Positions 47,987 to 58,318 of a stretch of DNA of 64,000 nt are shown here, in pieces. Origin of the DNA: JAOUEA01 sp963762075 (GTDB lineage: Bacteria; Actinomycetota; UBA4738; HRBIN12); contig CAVXJC010000004.1 of NCBI GenBank assembly GCA_963762075.1, forward strand, positions 179,659 to 243,658. The letters run 5' to 3'. Position 1 is the first letter of the stretch. The number at the start of each line of letters is the position of its first letter. The notes beneath the pieces are model-generated. The model saw only the letters and a program-made list of their open reading frames with translations, ran no database searches and was not told the DNA's origin. The position numbers and the translations under genes were made by a program.

Positions 47987-50629
47987 ATGTCGCCCGGCAG
48001 GGACCATCCAACCGGAACCCTGACGTTCCTGTTCACGGACATCGAGGGCTCCACTCGACTGCTCCAGGCCCTGGGCGAGGGATACCGCAGTGTTCAGAAC
48101 GATCATGCCGAGATCATGCGCAAGGCGATCGCGGAGGGAGAGGGGATCGAGATCCGAACCGAGGGCGATTCGTTCTTCGCGGTCTTCACCACGCCGTCCG
48201 GGGCGGTTCGCGCCGCCGTCGCCGCGCAGCGAGGGCTGGCCAGCCACGCGTGGCCGCACGGTCAGCCGCTACGGGTGCGGATGGGGATGCACACTGGCGA
48301 GGCCGTCCTCGGCGGAGACGACTACCTGGGCATCGACGTCAACCGTGCGGCGCGGATCGCCGCCGCCGGTCACGGCGGCCAGGTGCTCCTCTCGGACGCG
48401 ACTCGTGGACTCGTCGAACAAGCGCTGTCGGAGGGGGTGCGACTCCGCGATCTCGGCGCGCGCCGACTCAAGGATCTGGCACTCCCGATGCGGATATACC
48501 AGCTGGACATCGACGGCCTCATCGACGAGTTTCCGGAGCTGAGCACCCTCGACGCCCGCCCAACGAATCTCCCGATCCAGCTCACGACCTTCGTCGGAAG
48601 GGAGCGAGAGATCGAACGCATCGCACGGTTGCTCGAGGAGCATCGTCTCGTGACGTTGACTGGGGCCGGGGGGTCCGGCAAGACGCGTCTGGCCCTCCAG
48701 GTCGCCGGGGAGCAGCTGGGCAACTTCCCCGACGGTGGGTTCTTCGTCGACCTCTCAGCGATTCGCGATCCGGCCCTGGTCCCTTCCTCGATGGCGCAGG
48801 CGCTGGGGCTGACCGTTGCGCCGGGCGGCGACTCGCTCGCCGCCGTGAGAGCCCACCTTCGGGAGGGCGAGCTCCTGCTAATCCTCGACAACTTCGAGCA
48901 GGTGGCGGCCGGCGCGAGCGTCATCGAGGACCTGCTCGCCTCCACCACCCGACTTCGGATGCTCGTCACGAGCCGGATGGCACTCCGCGTTTACGGGGAG
49001 CAAGAGTTCGAGGTTCATCCCTTCGATACTCTCGAGCCCGACCGCGGGAGGGAGGAGCTCTCGCGATCGGACGGGGTGCTTCTCTTCGTCGACCGCGCCC
49101 GAGCGGTCAAGCTTGATTTCGAGCTCACGGATGCGACCGCTCCCACGATCGCCTCGATCGTGACGAAGCTCGATGGGCTTCCCCTCGCGATCGAGCTGGC
49201 CGCGAGCCGCGTTCGAATCCTCACCCCGAAGGCCATCCTGTCCCGACTCGATCAACGCCTTTCACTTCCGGCGGGTTCCGCGCGAGGCCGGCCCGAGCGG
49301 CAACAGACCCTTCGAGCCGCCATGGAGTGGAGCTACGACTTGCTCGAGGAGCACGAGCGGCGGGTGTTCGCCCGGCTGTCCGTGTTCCCCGGCGGGTGCT
49401 CGATCGAGGCGGCCGAAGCGGTCGCAGGATCCGAAGATGTGGGACTCGCGGTGCTCGACGCGGTGGAAGCCCTCGTCGAGCAGAGCCTCCTTCGGCAGGT
49501 CGAGGCCCCCGAGGGCGATCCCCGGTTCCGCATGCTGGAGACCATCTCGGAGTACGGAGGCGAGCGGCTCCGCGAGGAGTTCGATGCCGGCGCGACCTGC
49601 CGGCGTCTCGCCGAGTTCCTCCTCGACTTCGTGGAGGATGCCGAGCCACATCTGCTGATGAAGGATCAGGCATTGTGGCTCGATCGATGCGAGCAGGAAC
49701 GTCCAAACCTGCGAGCGTCGATCCGCTGGGCCCGCGAGACGGGGGAGGCCGACATCGGGCTTCGGACCGCCACCGCGCTGTGGCGGTTCTGGCACCAGCG
49801 GGGCCCACTGTGGGAAGGTCGCCAGACTCTCGATGAGCTTCTCGCACTCGGGGGGTCGCCGGAGATTCGCGCACGTGCCCTGAGCGCCGCCGGGGGTATG
49901 GCCTGGTGGGGCGGCGACAGTTCCGCGGCACAGCGATACCAAGAGGAGGCGCTTCACCTGTTCCGACAGATCGGGGATCGGCGAGGGGAGATGGAGTGCC
50001 TCCAGAGCTTGGCCACGGCGATGACCTTCGGCGCCGGAGGCCCGGTCGAAGAGCGGCTCCGGGAGAGTCTGGCGATTGCGGAGGAGCTCGGAGATCGGAA
50101 CGGGGCCGCCTTCGCGAACCTCGGGATGGGGCGACTCATCGCGCTGGTCCAGGGCGATCCCGCGGCCGCGATCCCGATTATGGAGGAGGCGCTCCGGACG
50201 TTCGACGAGCTCGGCAACCTGCAGGGGTTGGCCGAGTGTCTCGTCTCGATAGCCCACGCCTCGCGACGGCTCAGTGAGCCCGGCCGGGCCAGGAGCAACT
50301 ACCTTCGCGTCATGGATATGCAGGCGGACGCGGGGAATCGCTCTGCAGTAACGGGCATGCTGTTCTTCCTCTCGAGCGTGGAGGGAGAGATGGGACGGCA
50401 TGACCGGGCCGCCCGGCTCTGGGCGGCTGCCGATGCGGCCCGGGAGGTCACCGGGCACTTGTCCCCGCCCGCGGCCCAGGGAATGATCGGCGACCCTGTA
50501 GCCGTCGCGCGCCAAGCCATCGGCGACGCGTCGGTGGAGCGCGCCCTCGCAGCGGGCAGGACGATGGATCACAACGCAGCCGTGGCCTATGCGCACGAGA
50601 CGGAACCCATCGATGTCCCGGAGGGATGA
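47987..50629 (+). CDS. Class III cyclase - NB-ARC-like ATPase - TPR regulator
   Basis: An intact 880-residue multidomain protein. Residues ~8-175 are a class III nucleotide cyclase domain: FLFTDIEGSTRLL and TEGDSFFAVF with the two metal Asp, and DVNRAARIAAAGHGG with the transition-state Asn and Arg. Residues ~200-500 form a signalling ATPase with P-loop GAGGSGKTRLAL, LLLILDNFEQV (Walker B) and GLPLAIELAASR. The rest is TPR-like helices. Such proteins are common putative signal-response regulators in actinobacteria; no HTH is present. It opens the cassette right of copy C. Confidence 0.9.
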   Translation: MSPGRDHPTGTLTFLFTDIEGSTRLLQALGEGYRSVQNDHAEIMRKAIAEGEGIEIRTEGDSFFAVFTTPSGAVRAAVAAQRGLASHAWPHGQPLRVRMGMHTGEAVLGGDDYLGIDVNRAARIAAAGHGGQVLLSDATRGLVEQALSEGVRLRDLGARRLKDLALPMRIYQLDIDGLIDEFPELSTLDARPTNLPIQLTTFVGREREIERIARLLEEHRLVTLTGAGGSGKTRLALQVAGEQLGNFPDGGFFVDLSAIRDPALVPSSMAQALGLTVAPGGDSLAAVRAHLREGELLLILDNFEQVAAGASVIEDLLASTTRLRMLVTSRMALRVYGEQEFEVHPFDTLEPDRGREELSRSDGVLLFVDRARAVKLDFELTDATAPTIASIVTKLDGLPLAIELAASRVRILTPKAILSRLDQRLSLPAGSARGRPERQQTLRAAMEWSYDLLEEHERRVFARLSVFPGGCSIEAAEAVAGSEDVGLAVLDAVEALVEQSLLRQVEAPEGDPRFRMLETISEYGGERLREEFDAGATCRRLAEFLLDFVEDAEPHLLMKDQALWLDRCEQERPNLRASIRWARETGEADIGLRTATALWRFWHQRGPLWEGRQTLDELLALGGSPEIRARALSAAGGMAWWGGDSSAAQRYQEEALHLFRQIGDRRGEMECLQSLATAMTFGAGGPVEERLRESLAIAEELGDRNGAAFANLGMGRLIALVQGDPAAAIPIMEEALRTFDELGNLQGLAECLVSIAHASRRLSEPGRARSNYLRVMDMQADAGNRSAVTGMLFFLSSVEGEMGRHDRAARLWAAADAAREVTGHLSPPAAQGMIGDPVAVARQAIGDASVERALAAGRTMDHNAAVAYAHETEPIDVPEG

Positions 50630-50902
50630 GCGGCGTTGCCCTGCTCGGTGTACTCGCCGGAGGTCCTCGAATGCGACCATGGACTCCACCATCCCTGCGA
50701 CCGATGCGAGTCTGGCTGATCCGCGAGGTGATCTCGCCTTTAGGGGGTTCTCGGGCTTGTCTAGATTGAATCCGAAAAGTGCCCGGGGACGTGCAGCTTG
50801 CTCGTGTCGCTGGTGATTTCGGTCGATCTCGTGGAAGGTGCTCAACCCAGGATGGGGAGCTGGCGCCAGGCCGCAAGACCTCGGGGTCAGCCACGAATCG
50901 AC

Positions 50903-51374
50903 TCAGCCGAGTGAGGCCGCCACACGCTCGAGGCGGTCCATTGACTCCTGCATGCCCTCCTCCATGCCCGAGGCGATGATCATGTCGCGCACGTCAGCCG
51001 TGTGGCACTCCGTGACCTGAGTGAGGACCGTCCGGCTGTCCACCTCCTCGAAGGTCGCCGTGACGACCGTCGGCTCGGCCCCGCTCGCCTCCTCGGCGCC
51101 CGGCCCTGTGTCGTAGGCCTCGGTGTTAACGAGCCGTTCTGTAAGGTGCGATTTCCCTGAACTCCCCGTGGAAGCCGGCCTCGATCTCCTCGTTGGCCAC
51201 CATCAGGTAGCGCCAGGCGCCGCCGACTCGGAGATCGACCTCCGCCACCGTCACCTCGCCGCGCTCGCCGCTCCACCAGCGCTTGATCAAATCGGGAGTT
51301 GCGTACGCTCGCCAAACGAGCTCCCTCGGCGCATCGAACTCCCGCACGATGTGAATCTGCGTGTCCGTCGGCAA
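50903..51374 (-). CDS. SRPBCC / AHSA1-like protein (one frameshift)
   Basis: About 157 residues. The N-terminal half reads TDTQIHIVREFDAPRELVWR, WWSGERGEVTVAEVDLRVGG and FHGEFREIAP; after an indel near 51145 it continues ERLVNTEAYDTG, TATFEEVDSRTVLTQVTECH and GMEEGMQESMDRLERVAASL. This is a complete AHSA1-type START fold. It lies 22 bases downstream of an ArsR regulator; ArsR-SRPBCC pairs are a known arrangement. TTG start at 51374. Confidence 0.85.
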
Positions 51375-51396
51375 CGTAACCTAACCGGCGGTCCCG

Positions 51397-51774
51397 CTAC
51401 TCGCCATTGCCCTCAGCTCCTTCCCCTCGGTCGACCTGTTCCTTGAGCTCTTCCAGCACGACGTCCAGGCGCGCGAATCGGTCTTCCCAGATGCTCTCGA
51501 ACGTCCGGACCCAGTCGTGGATCGGCTTCAGACCGCGCCCGTCGAGTCGGTAGATCCGTTGGCGCCCGTCATCACGCGCCGTCACGAGCCCCACCTCCCG
51601 TAGGACGCGGAGGTGCTTGGAGACCTGCGGCTGCCCGAGGCCGAGCAGCGCGACGAGGTCATTCACGGGGCGGTCGCCGGTCGCCAGCGCGTCGATGATC
51701 TGCCGCCGACGCGGCTCCGCCACCGCGTTGAATGCATCTCGTCGTCGTCGCTGCCCGTGCCACCACCACAACAT
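51397..51774 (-). CDS. ArsR-family winged-helix regulator
   Basis: A 125-residue ArsR/SmtB-type repressor with FNAVAEPRRRQIIDALATGD, then VNDLVALLGLGQPQVSKHLR (recognition helix), VLREVGLVTARDDGRQRIYR. No metal-binding Cys pair is visible, so it belongs to the non-metal group that controls adjacent SRPBCC genes. The start codon region lies inside a perfect 24-bp palindrome, suggesting autoregulation and possibly a leaderless mRNA. The exact start is therefore uncertain. Confidence 0.9.
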   Translation of the reverse strand: MLWWWHGQRRRRDAFNAVAEPRRRQIIDALATGDRPVNDLVALLGLGQPQVSKHLRVLREVGLVTARDDGRQRIYRLDGRGLKPIHDWVRTFESIWEDRFARLDVVLEELKEQVDRGEGAEGNGE

Positions 51775-51794
51775 ATATCCATATGGATATATGT
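51771..51794. promoter_or_regulatory. Perfect 24-bp palindrome, probable ArsR operator
   Basis: Each half is ACATATATCCAT and its exact complement, giving an AT-rich dyad centred on CATATG in otherwise GC-rich DNA. It overlaps the ArsR start codon. Confidence 0.7.
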
Positions 51795-52246
51795 GTTAGA
51801 GGTGCGACACTCGCGATCGGTTAGGCGACACCTTGCGGAGCAAGATCTATTCCCAAGTCCGGAAAAGGGAGCGCGAGCCCGAGTACCGTCACGATCACCG
51901 GCGTCGAGCCCACGATATTGCCAGGACAGCCCCAGCCCGCTTCCACCCGATTGCCACTCACCGCTACGACACCAGACTCATCGCGGTCAGACCGGGGGCA
52001 CCGACAACAGTCACTTACCTGCCAAGCGAACGGGAGAAGTCTGCGGAAGCGATCGCGGGCCACAGGAATAGTGGGCCGAAGTTGGGCGGAGGAGGCGGGG
52101 ATTCGAGCGCCATGCTGAAGTCTTGCATCCCCCTGAACGCAGGGAGGGCTTCTGAGGGTCCCCGAAGTCCGACCGCTGGCTTCTCACCTCCATCGTCGCC
52201 CGAGAGGCCGGTATTCGCGGACCAGAGACAGGCCTACCTGGCTGAA
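51795..52246. other. Gap without a recognised gene
   Basis: About 450 bases between ArsR and the STAS gene. A minus-strand frame ends in a hydrophobic VIVTVLGLALPFPDL, but no family is recognised. Confidence 0.35.
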
Positions 52247-52582
52247 CTAGTCCACCGCCTCGGTCCAGTTCAGGCGCTCTTCCAACGCCGTGAGCTGGAA
52301 CACCCTCTGGACGTTCTCGATGCCTCGCACGAATGAGACCCCGACGTGTCCGTCACGGCCGGCGATGTCCGCCGCGATCAGAACCCCGAGGCCGGTCGAA
52401 TCGAGGAACGTCAGCCCTCGGAGATCAACGACGATCTGGGAGACGTTCTCGTGCTGGGCCGAGTGCAAAACTTCTTGCAGCTTCGGAACACCCGCCAGAT
52501 CAAGCTCACCCTCGAGGTAGACGACGGTCGTCCCGTCCTTTTCCTCGGTCCGCAGAGAGAAAGGCTAACGGAGCTACGTCCA
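52247..52582 (-). CDS. STAS-domain anti-sigma factor antagonist (one frameshift)
   Basis: About 112 residues. The start MDVAPLAFLS follows GGAGGAG; after an indel near 52550 the chain continues EEKDGTTVVYLEGELDLAGV, LRGLTFLDSTGLGVLIAAD and FVRGIENVQRVFQLTALEE. DSTGLG carries the Ser that is phosphorylated in RsbV/SpoIIAA-type switches. The partner kinase-like gene lies divergently at 52762, so this is a partner-switch pair. Confidence 0.88.
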
Positions 52583-52761
52583 TCTCCTCCTCCCTCCTCG
52601 AGTCGAGAGCAACGCATTTTCTTTGACCGACGACCCACTAAACCACCAAAACCCAATCGGCGCTAGCCCCCAAAACCTTTACAGCCCTGATGTTTTCGGT
52701 GGCCCTCGAGGGGTAACCAGTAGGAAACCGTACGCAACCGACGCAACTGGAAGATAGGCGG

Positions 52762-53148
52762 ATGCGGCAAGAACTCATTCTGCCCGCGGATGAGAGCGCT
52801 CCTGTTCGTGCGCGTTCAGCCCTGGACGACACGATCCCTCCGCCCGTGCTAAATGGTCGGGTCGCGGATGCCCGTCTCGGCCATCACTGAGCTGTGACGA
52901 ACGCTGTCCGGCACGGACGACTCCGACCTGATCAAGACACCCTCCGCTTGGTCATCGAAACTGACGAGGATCACGTTCGGTGTCGAGGTAGAGCAGCCCA
53001 CGCCGACTATCGGTCTGCGGGTGGTCGAACCGCCAACGGACGAGCCGCCCACAGGAGGCTACGGGCTTCGTTGGTTGAGCAAACGGCGGACGAGTGGGGA
53101 TTCGAGCCCGGACCGCCAGGCCACGTGTGGTTCGAGTTCCGGCGCTAG
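52762..53148 (+). CDS. HATPase_c anti-sigma/serine-kinase-like protein (frameshifted)
   Basis: About 130 residues assembled from three frames: MRQELILPADESAPVRARSA, then AITEL and VTNAVRHGRLRPDQDTLRLV (N-box), then TPTIGLRVVEPPTDEPPTGG and YGLRLVEQTADEWGFE with the G-box, ending VWFEFRR. This is the compact GHKL fold of RsbW-like proteins that phosphorylate STAS partners and bind sigma factors. Indels occur near 52885, 52985 and 53070. Divergent from the STAS gene. Confidence 0.7.
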
Positions 53149-53214
53149 CGTCGTCCTCCCTTTCGAGCCTGCTGTAACATCTCGGTTGTCCGTCGCGGGC
53201 GGCCAAGGGGCGCC

Positions 53215-53432
53215 ATGACGGAAGACATTCACAAGGCCGAGTTGGTCATCGAAGCGAGCGAGTCCTCCTTGAGAGAAGCAACGGCACACATCGAGCGGGC
53301 CACTGAGAAGAAGAGGAACCCGCGGTCGCCAAAGAGCTACATGGCGCGGCCCTCGCTGCCGACTCGACGACCGCCCGAGTTGGCTGGCTCGGTGCGACGC
53401 TCGCGCGCCTGTTCCGTCGTCAGTCCGCCTAG
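53215..53432 (+). CDS. Small helical hypothetical protein (one frameshift)
   Basis: About 72 residues: MTEDIHKAELVIEASESSLR and EATAHIERATEKK, then in the next frame EEPAVAKELHGAALAADSTT and ARVGWLGATLARLFRRQSA. The first half is amphipathic helix and the end is short, hydrophobic and basic. The indel lies in an AAG-rich run near 53313. No family recognised. Confidence 0.45.
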
Positions 53433-53469
53433 TTGGGCGGTCTTGTCTTACCAGCTCCTCCGGACTTCA

Positions 53470-53770
53470 CTGGGCGGCATCTACTTCGGTGAGTCGGAGG
53501 CGCGACGCTCGGCCTCGCTCTTCAGAGCGGCCAGGACGTGCCCATCCCCCGAGACAGCGTCCTGCGGCAATAGCCTTTCAGCAAGCTGGGAACCATGCCC
53601 TGCCAGGATTCTTCAGAGCGCGCGCGTCCCGCTGTCGTTCGGCTCGAATCGGAACACGTGCACGGCCTTGATGCCCATCGTCGCGCCCCGTCCACGCGAT
53701 CTCCCGAGGGGGGTCGACGACCTGCAAGGTCGAGGCCAGAGATGCCATGCCGGACTTCCAGTGAACTACA
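53470..53770 (-). pseudogene. SRPBCC C-terminal remnant
   Basis: Minus-strand pieces ASTLQVVDPPREIAWTG, TMGIKAVHVFRFEPNDSGTR, EESWQGMVPSLLKGYCRRTL and ALKSEAERRASDS align to the second half of SRPBCC proteins. They are split by at least two indels, and the N-terminal half is absent. Copy D of the tRNA repeat follows 150 bases to the right. Confidence 0.6.
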
Positions 53771-53916
53771 TATGGCTATGAACTCTCAATATGTGCACCC
53801 GGGTTCGCGCGTTGGCCGCCTCCCCCGGCTGGCCCGAACGCCTGAGAGAGGGCGCGGCGGGCGCGGGGTAGAGCAGCGGCTGGCTCCCGGCTTTCTGACC
53901 GAACTGGGCTTTCCTT

Positions 53917-54068
53917 GTGGGCGCTGAGGGAGTCGAACCCCCGACCTTCGCCTTGTAAGGGCGAGCCGAACATGCAGGTCACGGGCTTGAGCTGCTGAAA
54001 CGCTGTGTCGTCGAGTACCGCTGAGTACCTTTGAGTGCCTTCGGCTCGTTATGCAGATGTCATGTAGG
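53917..54068. repeat. tRNA-Val(UAC) 3' fragment plus conserved arm, copy D
   Basis: Best-preserved copy: GTGGGCGCTGAGGGAGTCGA, ACCCCCGACCTTCGCCTTGT, AAGGGCGAG, then the arm with GAGTACCGCTGAGTACC and CTTCGGCTCGTTATGCAG. T-arm and anticodon arm pair fully on the minus strand; there is no tRNA 5' half. Confidence 0.85.
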
Positions 54069-54169
54069 TGTGCCCGAAGGCTAGCCGCACTCAGTGAGGG
54101 TTGTGACCGCTATCTAATCGACCTCCGGCTGCGCCTAGACTTGGCTCTCAATGGCCGGAGGTGCGGCGG

Positions 54170-56965
54170 ATGGGGACCACGGCGAAAGCGATCGTCGGTC
54201 GGGCGACGGAGCTCGACGCGCTCGCGCGCTTCGTCGAGGACGTTGCGGCCGGACCGTCCGGAGTGCTCCTCGAGGGACCTCCGGGCGTCGGCAAGACGAC
54301 CCTGTGGGAAGCGGGCCGCGAGTTGGCCCGACACGCCGGTCACCGGGTGCTCTCTGCTCGGCCGGCCGAGGTTGAGACGGCGTTCTCCTATGCGGCCCTC
54401 GGCGATCTTCTTCTCGAGCACGTCGAGGAGACCCTCGACGTCCTCCCTCCGCCGCAACGTCGTGCGCTGGAAGTCGCCCTCCTGAGGAAGGAGGCGGAAG
54501 GGGAACCACCGGACCAGCGCGCCGTCGCGCTCGCCGCGCTCCGCGCCCTTATCGAGCTCAGTGCCCGGAGCCCCATCGTCGTGGCCATCGACGACGTCCA
54601 ATGGCTTGACCGCTCGTCGGCGCGGGTATTGAACTTCGCGATCCGGCGGTTGGGCGGGGCCCGGGTGGGTCTGCTCGCATCGCTTCGTCTGGAACGGGGA
54701 GTCGCCGATCCGCTCGATCTGCGACGCATTGCCGGCGCAGCGGGAGATCCGCCCCCTCACGGTTGGGCCGCTCCTGCCGGCCGAGCTCGGGCGCGTCGTC
54801 CACGATCGGCTCGGGCGACCCCTGCCCCACCCGTTGCTCACCCGCCTGCACGAGACGACGAACGGGAATCCCTTGTTCGCGATCGAGGTCGCCCGGGCCC
54901 TCGGCGATACGCAGCCCGCCCCCGGTGAGCCACTCCCTCTCTCAGGGGATCCGCGAGTGGCCCTGCGTGACCGGGTCGCGCGTCTCACGCAGCGGGTCCA
55001 GGGCACCCTGCTTCTTGCCTCGGCCATGGCTCGACCGACCGTTGCCGCGCTCCGAGCCGCCGGTCAACCACCGGGGAACGTCGACCGAGACATCGCCGAG
55101 GCCGAGCGGCAAGGCGTCGTCACGGTCGAACGCGACAGAGTCCGGTTCACCCATCCTCTCATGGCATCCGCCACGTATTGGTCCGCCTCGGACGAACGCC
55201 GTCGCGACGTGCATGGCCGCCTGGCGAAGACGAGCCACGACCTCGAGGAGCGAGCCCGGCATCTCGCACTCGCGGCACGGGGAACCGATCCGCAGGCGGC
55301 GAGCATCGTGGAGGAGGCCGCAGAGCGTGCCAGAGGAAGGGGTGCACCGAGTGATGCCGGCGAGCTCTATGAGCTCTCTCACGCCCTGACAGCGTCCGAG
55401 GACCGCGAAGCCATCTCCCGGCGCGGTCGCCTCGCCGGCATGAACCACTACGGGGCAGGGGACGTCGATCGGGCGAGGAACACCCTCAGGAGCGTGATCG
55501 CTTCGCTTCCGCCCAGCCCGGACCGAGCGCACGCGCTTGTCTCCCTCGCGTCCGTCTCGTGGAACGACATCACCCAGGTCCGAAAGCTGCTTCTGGACGC
55601 GCTGGTGGAGGCGCAGCAAGTTCCAGGAGCTCGTCGGGTACATCCACATGAATCTCGCGTGGGCCGACCTGCTCGGCGGCGACCTCGCACCCGCACTCGA
55701 ACATGCCCGCGTGGCGATCCCCCTCCTCAGCGAACCGGGGCCGCTCCGCGTGGCGCTCGCCACGCGAGGCTACGCAGAATGCCTCATGGGGCTCGATGCC
55801 AGCGAGAGCATGCAGCGAGCCATGTCGATCGACGCTCGGCCCGACCCCGGGGAGGGAGGGATCGGCAGCATCGCCCTCGGGCGACAGGTGCTCTGGGCCG
55901 GTCGAGTCGATGAAGCCCGCGAGCTCCTCCTCGAGATCGACCGTGAGCTCAGCGACCAGGGCCTGGAGCTGCATCGGCTCGACACGCTCCTTTCCCTCAC
56001 CGAGACGGAATGCGTTGCCGGGAACTGGGAGCTGGCGGCACGATACGCGGACGAGGCCTGTGACATCGTCTTCGACGCCGGCAATATCGAGAGCCGCGAC
56101 CAGGTTCTCGCCGCGAGAGCGCGAGTCGCATCGCTGCGAGGGCGAGTCGAGGACGCCGAACACGACGCGCTCGCCGGGCTGACCCAGTCGCTGGCCCAGG
56201 GTTGTCGCTTCGCGGAGCTTCAGAACCGGTCCGTTCTCGGCTTCCTCGAGCTCTCCCGAGGTCGCCACGCCGATGCGGTGAAGTACCTGGATCCCGTACC
56301 TGCGATCCTCGACGAGATGGGCGTCCGCGAGCCCGGCGCCTTCCCGTGCCTCCCCGATCTCATTGAGTCCCTCATGTGTATCGGAGTTCTGGAAAGAGCC
56401 GAGACGCTCATCGGGCAGCTCGAGGTGCAGGGGCGAGCCCTCGACCGCTCCCTCGCTACCGCCACGGCTTCTCGGTGCCGAGGCCTCCTCGCGGCGTCCC
56501 TCGGCGACCTCCCCGGGGCGCTCCGGGCACTGGACGAAGCGCTCGAGCACCACGCAAGGCTGTCAATGCCCCTGGAGCTCGCGCGAACACTGCTCGTGCG
56601 CGGCGAGACCCTCCGCCGGATGAAGAAGAAGCGACCGGCTCGCGCGGACCTGGAGCGCGCGACTCGGGATCTTCGAGGAGCTCGGGACGCCGCTGTGGGC
56701 GGAACGCGCCCGGTTGAGCCTTGCACGGATCGGCGGGCGACCCGTGGGTCCCCTGGAGCTCACGGCCACGGAGCGGCAAGTGGCGGAGCTCGTCGCGCGC
56801 GGACTCACGAACAGAGAGGTCGCCAATGAGGTCTTCCTGAGCGTGAAGACCGTCGAGGCCAACCTCCGGCGCGTCTACCAGAAGCTGGGGATCCGCTCCC
56901 GCACCGAGCTCGCCCATCGGGCCGGCGGCGGCGACCTCACGGGGGAGACGAGTGGTCAATCGTAG
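54170..56965 (+). CDS. LuxR-type ATPase (LAL/MalT-like) transcriptional regulator (three frameshifts)
   Basis: About 930 residues. N-terminal AAA module: VGRATELDALARFVEDVA, P-loop GPPGVGKTTLWEAG, Walker B VVAIDDVQWLD. The long middle consists of TPR-like helices (YADEACDIVFDAGNIESRDQ). The C-terminal LuxR HTH is LTATERQVAELVARGLTNRE with VFLSVKTVEANLRRVYQKLG. Indels near 54730, 55615 and 56665 split it. ATG 54170 has GGAGG eight bases upstream. It would be a DNA-binding, ATP-dependent activator with unknown inducer, and it opens the cassette right of copy D. Confidence 0.88.
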
Positions 56966-57033
56966 GGCGTTCATCGATTCCGCCCGGTCTCTCGTGTCGC
57001 AAGCTCACCCCGTCCCCGGCAGAAGGGAACCAG

Positions 57034-57291
57034 GTGAAAGGATCTCGGAGGCTCGTCGTGCTCGGGATCGTTGCGCTAACAGGGTTCGGCCCGTCCGCAG
57101 CATGGGTCTCAGAGGCACCGGCTTTCGCATCACAAGGGTGCGCCCCGGCCTCCTCGTACGACGATGATTCCGACGCTCGATTGCGCCTGACCACCCACCG
57201 AGACGCGTTCGATTCGAGCGACGGGCTCCAGCGGTGGGAACGCATGCTCCTTGCAATGGATCCCAACGGAGCGGCAAATGTCGGTCGGTGA
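57034..57291 (+). CDS. Small exported hypothetical protein
   Basis: An 85-residue frame with a signal-like start (KGSRRLVVLGIVALTGFGPS, then AAWVSEAPAFA) and a short mature part with one Cys and an acidic stretch SSYDDDSDARLRL. GTG 57034 is preceded by AGAAGGGAACCAG. No family recognised; it may be the truncated front of a longer secreted protein. Confidence 0.45.
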   Translation: MKGSRRLVVLGIVALTGFGPSAAWVSEAPAFASQGCAPASSYDDDSDARLRLTTHRDAFDSSDGLQRWERMLLAMDPNGAANVGR

Positions 57292-57678
57292 GCGGGTCGC
57301 CGCTTTCGAGCTGCCCCTACTTCGGAGAGAGCCGCCTCGGAGTGGGCCATGGTGTTGCGTCGAGCGCCAAGCCTGCGCATGGCTTGCCAGCTTCTCCGCC
57401 CTATGCCGGCTACGCCCGCTCGGTCGACATGAAGCGTGCAGCAGCGGAAGACGCGGTGAGCATCCCTTCAACCCGGTCGAGACGAAGGGCCATTTTGACA
57501 AACCACGCCGGGCGATCGCCCAGCGCACAGGTGACGATCGGCTGCGATCGATCCCTGAGCGTTTGACCGCGCCGAGGCATTGCACTACGACCAATGAAGT
57601 GGCCTGGTTGGCGCGCTCTCGCGGACCTCCTCTGGCGACCTTCCGAACCCGAGCCCGCACCGAAGGAAGGACATCAGA
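57292..57678. other. Gap without a recognised gene
   Basis: About 390 bases upstream of the cupin gene; nothing recognised. Confidence 0.35.
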
Positions 57679-58107
57679 ATGAAGCGCACCATCATCGCGC
57701 TCGCGGCAGTCGTGGTCCTCACCGCGGGGATCGCCGTGGCAACGCCGAGTCGTGGCTTCACCACCAAGCTCCTCGGGTCCGCCACGTTCGATTCGCTGTC
57801 GATCCAGGAGTCAGAGCCGAGCACCGTGTCGTTCGTCCGCGCCGAGCTCCAACCGGGAGGAACATCGGGGTGGCACTCGCATCCGGCAGACGTGTTCGTT
57901 GTCGTGAGGAAAGGACGCCTCGCCGTCATCGGAGAGGATTGCACCCGGACCGTCTACACAGCGGGTGACGTCTTCCACGAGACGCCCGGTCACGTGCTCA
58001 AAGTTATCAACATCGGAGACGACGAGGTTGTCAACCTCGTCACTTTCGTCGGGCTGCCGCCTGGTGCCGCGCCGACCATAGACGAGGCGAATCCCTGCCT
58101 CGCCTGA
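57679..58107 (+). CDS. Exported cupin-domain protein
   Basis: A 142-residue protein with a signal peptide (MKRTIIALAAVVVLTAGIAV, ATP) followed by a single cupin barrel. Motif 1 GGTSGWHSHPADVFVVVRKG supplies His residues and motif 2 TAGDVFHETPGHVLKVINIG another, so a metal site is likely. Probably a small secreted binding protein or dioxygenase-like enzyme. ATG 57679 follows GAAGGAAGGAC. Confidence 0.85.
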   Translation: MKRTIIALAAVVVLTAGIAVATPSRGFTTKLLGSATFDSLSIQESEPSTVSFVRAELQPGGTSGWHSHPADVFVVVRKGRLAVIGEDCTRTVYTAGDVFHETPGHVLKVINIGDDEVVNLVTFVGLPPGAAPTIDEANPCLA

Positions 58108-58159
58108 TCGATGATCCACCGCGGCGGCGCTGTTGTGCGCGCAGCGGTCATGGGCGAGT

Positions 58160-58181
58160 GCCGGAGGCGCAGACCTCCGGC
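58160..58181 (+). terminator. Hairpin after the cupin gene
   Basis: GCCGGAGG and CCTCCGGC form a perfect 8-bp stem with a 6-base loop, 53 bases after the cupin stop. A second GC-rich hairpin follows near 58217. Confidence 0.45.
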
Positions 58182-58318
58182 AGCTCGTCCCGCCCAGCTT
58201 GGTCCTCCTCCTGATCACGGCGCCGGGCGTGCGCCCCGGCGCGGCCCCCCCGAACCGAGGTCCGCCCGACCGAGCGCTGAGGTGGCACCCATGACGCGGC
58301 TGGGTCGAGACTGCCCGC

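Noticed and set aside
53215..53781. 189-residue protein from 53215
   Set aside because: After ~33 residues the frame becomes low-complexity; the next frame gives a compact end at 53432 and the rest covers an antisense SRPBCC remnant.
53917..54068. Complete tRNA gene in the repeats
   Set aside because: Only the anticodon arm, T-arm and 3' acceptor strand are tRNA-like; the neighbouring arm cannot form a D-arm or the 5' acceptor strand.
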